From the NCBI RefSeq assembly GCF_900143545.1, contig NZ_FREV01000001.1, positions 1-64,000 of the forward strand: a DNA stretch of 64,000 nucleotides. The letters run 5' to 3'. The notes beneath the pieces are model-generated. The model was not told where the DNA came from, searched no databases, and was given only the letters and a program-made list of their open reading frames with translations. The DNA is from Loktanella sp. Alg231-35 (GTDB taxonomy: Bacteria > Pseudomonadota > Alphaproteobacteria > Rhodobacterales > Rhodobacteraceae). The stretch's first letter is position 1; every line of letters starts with the position of its first letter. A program made the translations under genes and the position numbers. Below, in pieces: positions 9,160-18,066 of the stretch.

Positions 9160-9740
9160 CCACTCTCTGCGAACACCAACCGGACAGTGAACTCTGGCCA
9201 CGCTGGCGTACTTCCCTCATCTGCAATGATGCGGATCAGCAGCGGCAGTCGGTTTGGGTTGTCCCAATGATCGCGCCAACCAACGGCATCGGGTTCATTG
9301 CTGTAGTAGCTGATCTCAGCACCGCTGATCCCTGTTGCAAGCGTGCGATCATGCGTTGCGATCACACCCCCATCATCGTCAAGCTCCTCAATACGGAGAA
9401 TTATTGCTTGCGCGCTTATATTAACGGTCATGCGCAGTGCCGCGCTTTGCGGGGCAAAGGGTGCAGGTGCCAGCGTTGTAAATTGAATTCCCGTCGCATC
9501 ACCGACGATGCCTGTCCCATGATCGGTGACTGTCGCCGGAGATGTGGCTGTTCGAAGCCAATGCCGCAACCTCAGCCGCAAAGCGATCTCGGCGCTTGTT
9601 TCTTCCAAATTGCGCGTCCGGTCGAGGACCTGGATTCCAAGGCTGGTCGATGACGCAAGCCCAGTGGCGATGACGGCAACCAGAACCAGAGCCACCAAGA
9701 GCTCCATCAGCGTCATCCCACTTCGGCCGTGCCAGTTCAT
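9156..9740 (-). CDS. gspJ: Type II secretion minor pseudopilin GspJ
   Basis: 194 residues. The leader ends GRSG, followed by MTLMELLVALVLVAVIATGL with Glu at +5. The rest is a periplasmic domain with a C-terminal beta part (EFTVRLVFAESG). It forms the tip complex with GspI and GspK. It overlaps the end of gspI by 4 bp and is the last gene of the long minus-strand gsp operon. Confidence 0.85.
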   Translation of the reverse strand: MNWHGRSGMTLMELLVALVLVAVIATGLASSTSLGIQVLDRTRNLEETSAEIALRLRLRHWLRTATSPATVTDHGTGIVGDATGIQFTTLAPAPFAPQSAALRMTVNISAQAIILRIEELDDDGGVIATHDRTLATGISGAEISYYSNEPDAVGWRDHWDNPNRLPLLIRIIADEGSTPAWPEFTVRLVFAESG

Positions 9741-10090
9741 CGGGCGACCTTCAGCGTCTCGGCTGTGGCGAGGATTCGGTTTTGCTGATCACGCACGACA
9801 ATGGTGATTGCGATTGTATCGACGCCATTTGCCAGTGCGCCACCCGGCAGAACCTCTGTTGTGACCTCCCAGTCGCGATAACTGTCCTGTTGGGTCTGCG
9901 CGACCAATGGTGCAGTCTCTAAAGCTGCTATGCGGGACAGTGCGTAGTCATAGGCAAGCAATTGTTCTTCCTGCATAGCTGCACGCCCGAGAAGTTGGGC
10001 TTGTCCGGGGATCAGCGCGGCGAGGACCAGGCTCATGATCACGAAGGCAATCAGAACTTCGAACAAAGAGTATCCGGCGCGGCGCGTCAT
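9737..10090 (-). CDS. gspI: Type II secretion minor pseudopilin GspI
   Basis: 117 residues from MTRRAGYSLFEVLIAFVIMS; the prepilin cleavage falls at AG before YSLFE, with Glu at +5. The start at 10090 is chosen because it puts a short basic leader before the cleavage site and gives a 4-bp overlap with gspH. A longer frame upstream is only the antisense-free extension into gspH. It is the initiating tip pseudopilin in known systems. Confidence 0.85.
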   Translation of the reverse strand: MTRRAGYSLFEVLIAFVIMSLVLAALIPGQAQLLGRAAMQEEQLLAYDYALSRIAALETAPLVAQTQQDSYRDWEVTTEVLPGGALANGVDTIAITIVVRDQQNRILATAETLKVAR

Positions 10091-10461
10091 GGTGCGTCCA
10101 TTCGGGTCAGCAATCCCGTGAGCGGATCGAGATGCAACCAGTAGAAGTCCTCTTCGCCAGCCAAACAAATCTGTATCTCAGCGGCTGAGCCATCTGCAAA
10201 ATACGTCAGAACCTGGGGACTACCCGAACAAAGCGGTTCGGTGATTTCAAACTGCTGCTGTGTGCCTTCAAAGATAGCTTTTGTTCGTGCCTGAGCCGCT
10301 TCGGCAATAAGATCACTTATGCGCGCTTCTTGCCGCATGCCTGAGGACGGCCCAGGCCGGGCTGTCGCAAATACCGCGACCGTGAGCGACAGAATTGCCA
10401 ATACAACCAGAGCCTCCAGAATGCTGAACCCCGCTTGTCGATTGTCAGAGCACCACATCAT
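10087..10461 (-). CDS. gspH: Type II secretion minor pseudopilin GspH
   Basis: 124 residues from MMWCSDNRQAGFSILEALVV (a second ATG lies at 10458). Cleavage is expected after QAG, giving FSILEALVVLAILSLTV with Glu at +5. The start overlaps the 3' end of gspF by about 17 bp. GspH links the pseudopilus tip to the GspG shaft. Confidence 0.82.
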   Translation of the reverse strand: MMWCSDNRQAGFSILEALVVLAILSLTVAVFATARPGPSSGMRQEARISDLIAEAAQARTKAIFEGTQQQFEITEPLCSGSPQVLTYFADGSAAEIQICLAGEEDFYWLHLDPLTGLLTRMDAP

Positions 10462-11659
10462 TGAGATCCATGATGGCTGAAATCGTCGACAAGATAATCG
10501 CACCTACTGCCAGGCCAATCACCAGTGTTAGGATCGGTGTCAGCAACTTGACTGTCTGTGAAAGCATCTGAGATGTCTGCACCTGCAAGGTCGCAATCGT
10601 TGGGCCAAGGACAGACACCAGCTGATCGCTTTCTTCACCCGTCTTCAGAATTGTACTCGTCATCTGGTCAATGCGGGGATCACCTAGCAGCGCTTCACCC
10701 AGAGATTGGCCGTCTTCGATACCTTGGTTTGCCTTGGTCAGCATCGCGCGCCAGGATTGATTGCCGGTGGCGTCTGCTGCGGTTCTGAGGGCGTCGGTGA
10801 TGTGGCCGCCACTACTCAGCATCAGATAGAGGGTTTGGCAAAGGAGAAGGGTTTCTTTTTTCGAGGTGTATTTCCTGTACCCTGGTAACCACCTGAATAA
10901 GGCATGGACGAGCGTTTTGATGCTTGAACGCGCTGCATAGCCCAACACTCCAATTGCAGTGATCCCAACAAGGATCAAAGGCCAATCCGTGGCTGTTGCG
11001 CGCTGAACCGCAAGCATGATCGCAATGATTGTCGGAGGTGCGGTGTCTGCCGACGCAAACACCGGTGCGAGGGTTGGTGCGAGATAAAAGATCAGGACAC
11101 TCAACACAAAGACAGACATAGAAAGCAATATGATCGGGTAAATCAGCGCTTGCTGTACTTCACCGCGCAATCGCGCCTCGGACTCCAGCATCCTGGCCGC
11201 ACGTTTTACGACTGGCCCGAGATTGTTCGAGCTCTCCCCCAATCGGATCATTGTTACCAGTCGCTCTGGGAATGAAGGGCTGCCGTCCGACAGAGCGTCT
11301 GCCAAAGACAGACCGTCTTCGATCTTTTCGAGAGCATTCTCCAGAAGCGGTTTCATCATCGGGTCAGTGGTAAGGTCTGCGCAGAATTCTAACGCTTTTG
11401 GGAGTGGCGTTTTGGCCATCAACATGGCTGATAGTGCAGAAAAGAACGCCTCGAGTTCCTTGGGTTTGAGCGCCGCTTCGCCAAACAACGCGATGTCGCG
11501 GTTCCACCAAGGCTGTGAGTGTGCGGCAGTGCGTAGGTCAATAGGGGTCAGCCCCTTTGCCGCCACCAGATCCAAAGCACTGATCTGATCAGCCGCGACA
11601 ACTTCTCCGGTGGCGCGGGCCCCGCCTTGATCAATCGCGTTGTAGACAAAGCGTGGCAT
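10445..11659 (-). CDS. gspF: Type II secretion inner membrane platform protein GspF
   Basis: 404 residues from MPRFVYNAIDQGGARATGEV; the start lies 4 bp after the gspD stop. Two T2SSF domains are seen (about 65-190 and 265-390) with the membrane segments ALIYPIILLSMSVFVLSVLI, DWPLILVGITAIGVLG and LLTPILTLVIGLAVGAIIL. GspF couples the GspE motor to pseudopilus assembly. It lacks an obvious reason for doubt. Confidence 0.93.
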   Translation of the reverse strand: MPRFVYNAIDQGGARATGEVVAADQISALDLVAAKGLTPIDLRTAAHSQPWWNRDIALFGEAALKPKELEAFFSALSAMLMAKTPLPKALEFCADLTTDPMMKPLLENALEKIEDGLSLADALSDGSPSFPERLVTMIRLGESSNNLGPVVKRAARMLESEARLRGEVQQALIYPIILLSMSVFVLSVLIFYLAPTLAPVFASADTAPPTIIAIMLAVQRATATDWPLILVGITAIGVLGYAARSSIKTLVHALFRWLPGYRKYTSKKETLLLCQTLYLMLSSGGHITDALRTAADATGNQSWRAMLTKANQGIEDGQSLGEALLGDPRIDQMTSTILKTGEESDQLVSVLGPTIATLQVQTSQMLSQTVKLLTPILTLVIGLAVGAIILSTISAIMDLNDVVL

Positions 11660-11663
11660 AGAA

Positions 11664-13664
11664 CTACTGCACGATCCGATGGCCGACACTTGGTGTTGCA
11701 ATACCATTTGTGATCAATCCGTCTGCACCACCAATCCGTTGTCGCAACTCATCAGTGACACTGCGTGCTTCCTGTCCATTGCGGATGACGCGCGGTGTGA
11801 TCAGGATAAGGAGTTCTGTTTTGGCTGCCGTGTCGGATCTGCTCCGGAACAGCGTGCCAAGGATTGGTACGTCGCCTGCACCAGGTACCTGTGCATTGGT
11901 GCGATTGTTGCTTTCCTGAATGAGCCCGCCAAGCGCGATGGTTTGTCCATCACTGACAATCACTGAAGTCTCGATCTTGCGCTGCGCAATGGTTGGGCTG
12001 TCGATACCGGATGTTGTGGTGTTGGAAACGCTGCTGACCTCTTGCTCAATCTCCAGGATCACCTGCCCTCCGCTGGAGACCCTTGGTTTGACCCGCAGAA
12101 TGATGCCGGTGTTGCGGAAAGAAATCGTGTTCACCACGGGGGCATTTGCGGCACCGGTATCGCGAACTTGTTGCGTGGCAATTGGCACCTCATCACCGAT
12201 TTGCAGCTTCGCTTCCTGATTGTCGAGGACAAGCAGACTAGGTGATGACACGACATTGACGGTTGTGATTGAGTTCAATGCGTTGATCGCAGCCGAGGGC
12301 GACGCGCCATTGAAGACCAAAGACAGTCCGGGGAAGTTTGAAGTAACAGCACCATTGGACGCATCGCTGAATGTGCCGGACGCATCCCCGTTTTCAAAGA
12401 ACCACCGGAGGCCAAACTCTAATTCGTCATTCAGGGACACTTCTGCGATGGTTGCTTCAAGTAAGACCTGGACCGGTGTTGTGTCCAGGGACGCGATGAG
12501 CCGTGCCAGGTTCTCTTGCTCTGTGTCATTGCCCCAAACAATGATTGCGTTCTTGGTATCATCCGCCACGATCCGGGCAGTGCCTTGCACAGGGCCACCA
12601 TCTTCAGCCGCAACCTCCTGCAACATCTCTGTCAGTACCGGCGCAAGTTCCACCGCTCCTCGGTTTTGGAGGTTGTAGACAACGGGCCTGCGGGTCGCAC
12701 CGCCTGCGGTGCGATCAAGATCACGAATCCAGCGTTCCGCGTCATCAAGATAGCTCTGCCGGGATGTGACCACCAAAACAGCGCTCAGACGTGTGGAGGG
12801 CACAAAAGTGACAACGTTCTGCAGGCTGCCACCTTCGCGGGTCTCAAAGATGACATTCAGCTCTTCAACGACGGCTTCAGGCTCAGCAGCACGGAGCCGG
12901 AACAGACCAACGGACTTGCCTTCCAGAACATCAACGTCAAAGAGGTTCACAGCCTCAATGGCAGCATTAATCTCGTCCCGGGTGCCTGCAATCAGCAGGA
13001 TATTGCGCTGTGGGATGGGTTGCAGACGGACGCCGTCGCCAACGATTGGTTCAAGAAGTCGCATCATTTCGGCGGTGCCAATGAATGCCAGCGGTACCGC
13101 AACAACGCGCGCGCCCAATTGCTGCGGATCTCCGAGCCGCCCCACGCGTTGCGTCGCACCTGCCGCTGGCACGATGCTGATCAGGTTCTCATTGACCTGC
13201 ATCACAGCACCATTGAGCTCTAGTATTGTCTGGAAAGTCTCAAGCAGCGCCCGCTCGGACAGGGGGCGGGTTGTCTGCAGCGTTACGGCTCCCACGACGT
13301 CTGGTCGGACCGAGTAGTTTCGGCCCAATGCTTCACCAAGAACGGCGCGTGCGGCCTGATCGATGGGCACGTTCACGAGATTGAGCGTGAAGGCGCCGTC
13401 AGTGGAGGTTTCGACCAGATTTGCGTTCCCACCAGGGACGTCCGACAGAAATGCGTCCGTACCCAAGACCCGTCGTTCGGGGGCTGGGCCATTCAGGAGA
13501 GTCCGAAACCGTTCAATGGCGCTGCCGCCTACACCCGCAGCATTTTCCTGATTGGCGAGAAGACGCGTGCGTTCTCTGTCTGAGGGTTCTGTACAGCCAA
13601 TGCCCAGAATACACAGCGCCCCAATCATTGCCCGGGCGAGACCACCAAGAAATCCATTCTTCAT
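11664..13664 (-). CDS. gspD: Type II secretion outer membrane secretin GspD
   Basis: 666 residues. The N-terminus is a signal sequence with ILGIGC, a possible but non-canonical lipobox. An N0 domain (about 65-150, with NLVNVPIDQAARAVLGEALG) and N1-N3 domains follow, then the secretin core from about 425 with DEVPIATQQV, VEPS-type VKPRVSSGGQVILEIEQEVS and the terminal IALGGLIQES, VPILGTLFR, LLILITPRVIR motifs. It forms the outer membrane channel. It overlaps gspC by 4 bp. Confidence 0.95.
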   Translation of the reverse strand: MKNGFLGGLARAMIGALCILGIGCTEPSDRERTRLLANQENAAGVGGSAIERFRTLLNGPAPERRVLGTDAFLSDVPGGNANLVETSTDGAFTLNLVNVPIDQAARAVLGEALGRNYSVRPDVVGAVTLQTTRPLSERALLETFQTILELNGAVMQVNENLISIVPAAGATQRVGRLGDPQQLGARVVAVPLAFIGTAEMMRLLEPIVGDGVRLQPIPQRNILLIAGTRDEINAAIEAVNLFDVDVLEGKSVGLFRLRAAEPEAVVEELNVIFETREGGSLQNVVTFVPSTRLSAVLVVTSRQSYLDDAERWIRDLDRTAGGATRRPVVYNLQNRGAVELAPVLTEMLQEVAAEDGGPVQGTARIVADDTKNAIIVWGNDTEQENLARLIASLDTTPVQVLLEATIAEVSLNDELEFGLRWFFENGDASGTFSDASNGAVTSNFPGLSLVFNGASPSAAINALNSITTVNVVSSPSLLVLDNQEAKLQIGDEVPIATQQVRDTGAANAPVVNTISFRNTGIILRVKPRVSSGGQVILEIEQEVSSVSNTTTSGIDSPTIAQRKIETSVIVSDGQTIALGGLIQESNNRTNAQVPGAGDVPILGTLFRSRSDTAAKTELLILITPRVIRNGQEARSVTDELRQRIGGADGLITNGIATPSVGHRIVQ

Positions 13665-14164
13665 TCAAATAACTCCAGGCGGACGTGTTCATCGCCAGCG
13701 GTAAATACGATCCAATCTGCCCCGATTTCGGTGACGCGCCAACCCTCAAAACTGTCATCAACGCGAAACCACTCTCCTTCATCGTTGTTCGCCACAATGA
13801 GAGCCACAGGGTCATCACCGGTGCCCAATACACCTGACAAGACGATGTCATCGGGCCAGCTCTGGGTTTGAGCTTTCGCTATCGGTTCGCGCGCAACCGA
13901 CGTCTGTGCAACCAACAATTCCGTCGGACGGCGTGTTGGCGCAAAAAGTGGGCGGTGCGTGATGGCGGCATAGACCGTGTCGGGTTGTGCCGTAGGTAAC
14001 GCCAGGTTTGCAGATTGCGATGGGAGCGGATTTGACGGGTTCTCTGTGGTGTTTTGACGGCTTAACGGCATCTGCTTTGGAGCGCCCGTGATGGCCAGAT
14101 ACCCCAGGCCGCCCGCACATGCGGCAAGCAGTAACGTACCCAACAATGGCAGCAACTTGCTCAT
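13661..14164 (-). CDS. gspC: Type II secretion component GspC (short, no PDZ)
   Basis: 167 residues: one N-terminal membrane helix (LLPLLGTLLLAACAGGLGYLA), a Pro/Ser/Asn-rich linker and the homology-region domain with THRPLFAPTRRP and IVLSGVLGTGDDPVALIV. Family members usually add a PDZ or coiled-coil domain, which is absent. GspC connects the inner membrane platform to GspD. It has 4-bp overlaps on both sides. The call rests on fold features and position between gspM and gspD. Confidence 0.75.
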   Translation of the reverse strand: MSKLLPLLGTLLLAACAGGLGYLAITGAPKQMPLSRQNTTENPSNPLPSQSANLALPTAQPDTVYAAITHRPLFAPTRRPTELLVAQTSVAREPIAKAQTQSWPDDIVLSGVLGTGDDPVALIVANNDEGEWFRVDDSFEGWRVTEIGADWIVFTAGDEHVRLELFE

Positions 14165-14712
14165 CCTTCGCCTTCATCCGTGAGGGTTACAGGTGCGGCG
14201 AGCTCGATCTGCACAAAAAGTTCGGGTTGCGGATTGCTCTGATTGGGTCGTGAGAGCCTGCGCAAGTTTGCGCGGGTTACAACAAGAGCGGGTTGGCCAA
14301 ATTCCACAGCCTTCAGAAACGGGACCAACTGATCAAGATGCGCTTCGAACTCCAGACGGAATCCAATGGCACTCTCGATCTCCGTTTCAGATCCTGAAGC
14401 GGGTGCAATAGAGCGCAAAACGATGCCGTTTTCTCGTGCCGTGTCGTTCACAGCGGACTGCACGATCGCCGTCGCCTCCGCCATTTGCGCAGCTTCCCAT
14501 GTCAAACCCGATAGATCATCGGAGACAAATGATTGTTGCCCGATGGTCAGTGTCGCTACGCGAGCTTCCAGTTGAGCAATCTCGTTTTCGACTGACGAAA
14601 GTCCTTCAAGGCTGGCGCTTCGCCAGGCGCTCAGTGGTGCAACCACGGCAAGATACAGCGAGGCGACGAACATCGTGATCACCGAGAAAAGGATGAGACG
14701 TTGGCGGATCAT
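14161..14712 (-). CDS. gspM: Type II secretion component GspM
   Basis: 183 residues: a membrane helix near the N-terminus (LILFSVITMFVASLYLAVVAPL), a coiled-coil-like stretch (LEGLSSVENEIAQLEARVATL) and a small ferredoxin-like domain ending in LFVQIELAAPV. GspM binds GspL in the inner membrane platform. It overlaps both neighbours by 4 bp in the order L-M-C. Confidence 0.78.
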   Translation of the reverse strand: MIRQRLILFSVITMFVASLYLAVVAPLSAWRSASLEGLSSVENEIAQLEARVATLTIGQQSFVSDDLSGLTWEAAQMAEATAIVQSAVNDTARENGIVLRSIAPASGSETEIESAIGFRLEFEAHLDQLVPFLKAVEFGQPALVVTRANLRRLSRPNQSNPQPELFVQIELAAPVTLTDEGEG

Positions 14713-15707
14713 TGACGGGATCCATTCGCATTGAACACAATCCCAAATCGCTCTTTGCCTTCAGCGGTGCGCGATACTGATCCGGACAGTGCAGGTTCAA
14801 ATGGCAATCCCGCATCCGTTAATTCCAGCACGAGAGCTGCTGCTGACTGTGAAGTTTCGCCATTGATCAATATTTGCTCCGCCACAAATTCAACATCCGA
14901 TACCCACACATGATCTGGCAGCGCGACGGTCATCTGGTGCAGCGCATCAACCAGTTTTGGGCGTTCGAACACATTCTCAATGAAAGCGGCTCGCGCCGTA
15001 TCAAGCCCTTTGAGCGCCTCAATTTTGGTGCGGAGCGCTACCGCCTCACTGCGAAGCGTGTCCCGCGCGGCGAGCTGACGATCAGCTTCGATCTTTGCTT
15101 GCCACGCGGGTTGCAGCCAAAGCAATAGACCTGCGCCAATCGCTCCGATCAGCAATAGTACATTCATTCTGCGCCAGGTTGCTGCACGGGGAGCCACGTC
15201 CGAGGTGAAATCCGCAAGCACAGCTTGTCCTTTCTGACCGGCAACGACAAAGCGCCGGACCCGGTAGCCATGTGACAACAGCATGTTCCGGTAGTGTGAA
15301 AGATCACTCCTTTTGGCGACCCACTGGCACAGGACATCTGACTTAGACGTGGCATCACCACTCAGAACCCAGTGCACCTCTGAGAGGTTGAAGGGCGTTC
15401 GCCGCAGCAAGTTAAGTTCGGCAATTGCACGATGCTTCGAGACGGCGGTTGGCGGTATCTCGATGCTACGTTCCAGCAGTATCTCCTGTGGCAGAACAAC
15501 GTCCACATTGCGTCGACCTGCAACGTTTCCCTGCGTTGTGAGAACCGAAATTGACTCATGAATTATGCCGCGAGCTGGTATCCCGTCAAAGCGCAACACT
15601 CTTGCAGACGGCTCTGCAAGAAACATCACCCGTACCCAACACGGCAGTGCGTCGTGAAGGACGCGGCGGATAGCGCGCCAAAGGTGCGAAAGGGTATTTG
15701 CGGTCAT
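14709..15707 (-). CDS. gspL: Type II secretion component GspL (actin-like/PilN-like)
   Basis: 332 residues when started at MTANTLSHLWRAI (15707); an upstream GTG at 15734 has no ribosome site. The N-terminal cytoplasmic part has VVLPQEILLERSIEIPP and LNLLRRTPFNLSEVHW, typical of the PilM/GspL adaptor fold; a membrane helix (MNVLLLIGAIGAGLLLWLQPAW) and a periplasmic PilN-like domain follow. GspL recruits GspE to the membrane. It is the first gene of the minus-strand operon, divergent from gspE. Confidence 0.85.
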   Translation of the reverse strand: MTANTLSHLWRAIRRVLHDALPCWVRVMFLAEPSARVLRFDGIPARGIIHESISVLTTQGNVAGRRNVDVVLPQEILLERSIEIPPTAVSKHRAIAELNLLRRTPFNLSEVHWVLSGDATSKSDVLCQWVAKRSDLSHYRNMLLSHGYRVRRFVVAGQKGQAVLADFTSDVAPRAATWRRMNVLLLIGAIGAGLLLWLQPAWQAKIEADRQLAARDTLRSEAVALRTKIEALKGLDTARAAFIENVFERPKLVDALHQMTVALPDHVWVSDVEFVAEQILINGETSQSAAALVLELTDAGLPFEPALSGSVSRTAEGKERFGIVFNANGSRQ

Positions 15708-15755
15708 AATGTGTCCAGGCAGCGCTACACGCACACGTTTTGCGCTAGCTTAGTG

Positions 15756-15769
15756 TACTACTTGTAGTA
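15756..15769. promoter_or_regulatory. Palindrome between divergent gspL and gspE
   Basis: TACTACTTGTAGTA has perfect 6-bp arms around TT and lies in the 85-bp gap between the gspL and gspE start codons. Its place suggests an operator that controls both transcription units at once. No regulator gene is adjacent. Confidence 0.4.
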
Positions 15770-15792
15770 TGCATACCGCTGAGTAGAGGCAA

Positions 15793-17400
15793 ATGCGTAG
15801 TAAGACATTGGCAAATCCATTGCAGTCGTTCGACGAAACAGCTTTTTTGGCCTTTCTGGCTGATCAGGCCCTCTTGCCAGAAATCACAACGCGTCGTGTC
15901 AGTATTGCTGCAAACGAAACCGGCATCAGCGTTATGCGGGCAGTTCTCGAACTGGGGTTACTGGAAGAAGATGCCGCCTATGCAGCATTGGCCAGCCATC
16001 TTGGCGTCAGCTATCTGACATTCGACGAGCTAGATCATGGACTGCTTCACTCGGGGCTGTTGAAATTCAACTTCATGAAGCGGTCGCTGGCAATCCCGGT
16101 CGCTCAAGGGCCCGACGGCTATGTCATTGCCACCTCAGATCCTAAGTCCGACGACATATTGGCCAGCATTGCATATCTTCTAGATGCACCCGTGCGCCGT
16201 GCAATTGCATCTCCGACAACCATCAAAGCGGCTTTGGAGATGGCCGAAACGAAAGATCAGGATCGCGCAGAAGGCGCAAACCAGAGCGATGTCGCGCGTC
16301 TTGAGGCCCTTGCCAACGATGGGCCGGTCATCACACTGGTCAATGACATCATCGGCAAAGCCGTCAGCCTGGGCGCGTCAGATGTGCATGTGGAAACACA
16401 AGAACGCGGCGCGCGGGTGCGATACCGGGTTGATGGTGTGCTCCAAAACGACCGGGCGATCCCGGATGATTTGCGGAGTGCCGTCGCCTCGCGCCTGAAA
16501 GTCATGGCCAACCTCAACATATCAGAAAGACGCAGGCCCCAGGACGGACGGGCTGACATCGTTGTGCGTGGTCGCAGCATTGATATCCGCATGTCCAGCA
16601 TGCCCACGCAGCACGGTGAAAGCATCGTACTTAGGCTCCTCGACCGCAGTCGCATGCAACTTGACTGGAAATCTTTGAAGTTTCCACCCGAGCGCGTAGC
16701 CGAGATTGAGCAACTGATGGCCTGCCCAAACGGGATATTCCTAGTGGCTGGCCCAACAGGCAGCGGCAAGACAACAACGCTCTATACGGCTTTGCGCGGG
16801 ATAAACTCCGAAGACCGCAAGATCGTCACTGTTGAAGATCCCATTGAATATGCGCTTGAGGGGGTCAATCAGGTCCAGGTCGATCCGGCCATTGATATGT
16901 CGTTTGCCAAGGCTCTTCGCGCGATCCTGCGGCAAGATCCAAATGTCATGATGGTTGGCGAAATCCGCGATGAGGAAACAGCAGAGATTGCGGTTCGCGC
17001 TGCTTTGATTGGCCGGTTGGTTCTGTCAACGATCCATACCAATGATGCGATAAGTGCAGTCGATCGCCTGCTTGATCTTGGTATTGCACCGTATCTCGTT
17101 GGCGCGACCTTGCGAGGTGTGTTGTCGCAAAGACTGGTCCGCACGACCTGTGAAAGCTGCCACGGCGGTGGGTGTGGCACCTGCAACACTACCGGCAAAC
17201 AGGGCGGCATGGCGGTTTCCGAACTTTTGAGAATGACACCGGATCTCTCTGAAGCAATCGCGCAAGGTGGGCGAGGGTCGACGCTTCTGACACTTGCACA
17301 GAAGGACGGCTTTGTCGGCATTGCTGCACAAACACATGCTCTGGTCGAGGCAAGGACTATTTCACTGGATGAAGCGCATCGGGCGTTGGGGTTGGACTGA
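15793..17400 (+). CDS. gspE: Type II secretion ATPase GspE
   Basis: 535 residues: an N-terminal N1E-type domain (about 15-130), then the hexameric ATPase with Walker A GPTGSGKTTTLYTAL, an Asp box (VTVEDPIEY), Walker B (PNVMMVGEIRDEETAEIA) and a His box (STIHTNDA). The zinc module is present as CESC and CGTC near residue 455. It drives the pseudopilus piston from the cytoplasm. The gene is divergent from the gspL-J operon and is followed by a minus-strand terminator. Confidence 0.96.
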   Translation: MRSKTLANPLQSFDETAFLAFLADQALLPEITTRRVSIAANETGISVMRAVLELGLLEEDAAYAALASHLGVSYLTFDELDHGLLHSGLLKFNFMKRSLAIPVAQGPDGYVIATSDPKSDDILASIAYLLDAPVRRAIASPTTIKAALEMAETKDQDRAEGANQSDVARLEALANDGPVITLVNDIIGKAVSLGASDVHVETQERGARVRYRVDGVLQNDRAIPDDLRSAVASRLKVMANLNISERRRPQDGRADIVVRGRSIDIRMSSMPTQHGESIVLRLLDRSRMQLDWKSLKFPPERVAEIEQLMACPNGIFLVAGPTGSGKTTTLYTALRGINSEDRKIVTVEDPIEYALEGVNQVQVDPAIDMSFAKALRAILRQDPNVMMVGEIRDEETAEIAVRAALIGRLVLSTIHTNDAISAVDRLLDLGIAPYLVGATLRGVLSQRLVRTTCESCHGGGCGTCNTTGKQGGMAVSELLRMTPDLSEAIAQGGRGSTLLTLAQKDGFVGIAAQTHALVEARTISLDEAHRALGLD

Positions 17401-17532
17401 GCCATTCATTTGGAGCGCCCGGGGTGCTTTTGTATGTGAGAAGGGCAACCGATTTCAAACCAGACTGGTAAACGTCGTCTGTCCTGGCCATCAAAGCCGA
17501 GGTTCTTTTCTGCGAGAATGGTTGATATCCAA

Positions 17533-17560
17533 TAAAAAACCGCCCCACACGGGACGGTTT
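17533..17560 (-). terminator. Rho-independent terminator after the RuvC-like gene
   Basis: Read on the minus strand, AAACCGTCCCG-TGTG-GGGCGGTTT forms a GC-rich hairpin followed by a T run. It lies 24 bp beyond the stop of the minus-strand gene at 17584-18066. Confidence 0.8.
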
Positions 17561-17583
17561 CAGGTGTTTCGTATATGGCGTGG

Positions 17584-18066
17584 CTACCCCATCGCTGCGG
17601 CTAACCGTGTCGGCGGCCCCTTGATCACCTTGTCGGCCAGTGCCAAGGCTTCGAACAACACCATGCGGCGCGGTTCAAAATCAAAGATGCGCCGCTTCTG
17701 CTTAGGCAAGTAGCCTGCGCTCTCAGGATAGGCCTTTGCAAGCGCCTGTGCCTCCTCATACTTTGATGGGTATTGCCGTGGCCGGGATACGGACACGTCC
17801 AACACCGGGTTGTGACTGGCTAGCTCCGTGATTGATCGGATGAGCTCTTTGGCATGATCACCCTTGCGACAGCCCTTGCCGATCTTCTCGGTCACAACAA
17901 CGTCTGGCTTCAACTCATTGATCAGCTCTTGCACAAAGCCAACCAGATCAGCACTGGACTTTGTGACTTTCACGCCAATGCCCCAGTCCTGCAGCTTGCC
18001 GCCTGAGATGTAGACATAGCCCACCTTGCTGGTGGCCACTGCAATGGCCAACACACTAAGCGCTGC
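17584..18066 (-). CDS. RuvC/RNase H-fold protein, probably catalytically degenerate
   Basis: 160 residues from MAALSVLAIAVATSKVGYVY. The strand pattern and the central VVVTEKIGKGC resemble the first two beta elements of RuvC-type resolvases, and the C-terminal helix has FEALALADKV. The first catalytic Asp (normally in an IDPG-like box) is replaced: the aligned stretch reads IAVA. Only the Glu and a weak acidic C-terminal helix remain. It overlaps the upstream XRE regulator gene by about 11 bp and ends in its own terminator, so the two form a unit. ATG codons at 18093 and 18150 are alternative starts. The function is unknown; a DNA- or RNA-structure-binding role is speculation. Confidence 0.6.
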   Translation of the reverse strand, partial: AALSVLAIAVATSKVGYVYISGGKLQDWGIGVKVTKSSADLVGFVQELINELKPDVVVTEKIGKGCRKGDHAKELIRSITELASHNPVLDVSVSRPRQYPSKYEEAQALAKAYPESAGYLPKQKRRIFDFEPRRMVLFEALALADKVIKGPPTRLAAAMG

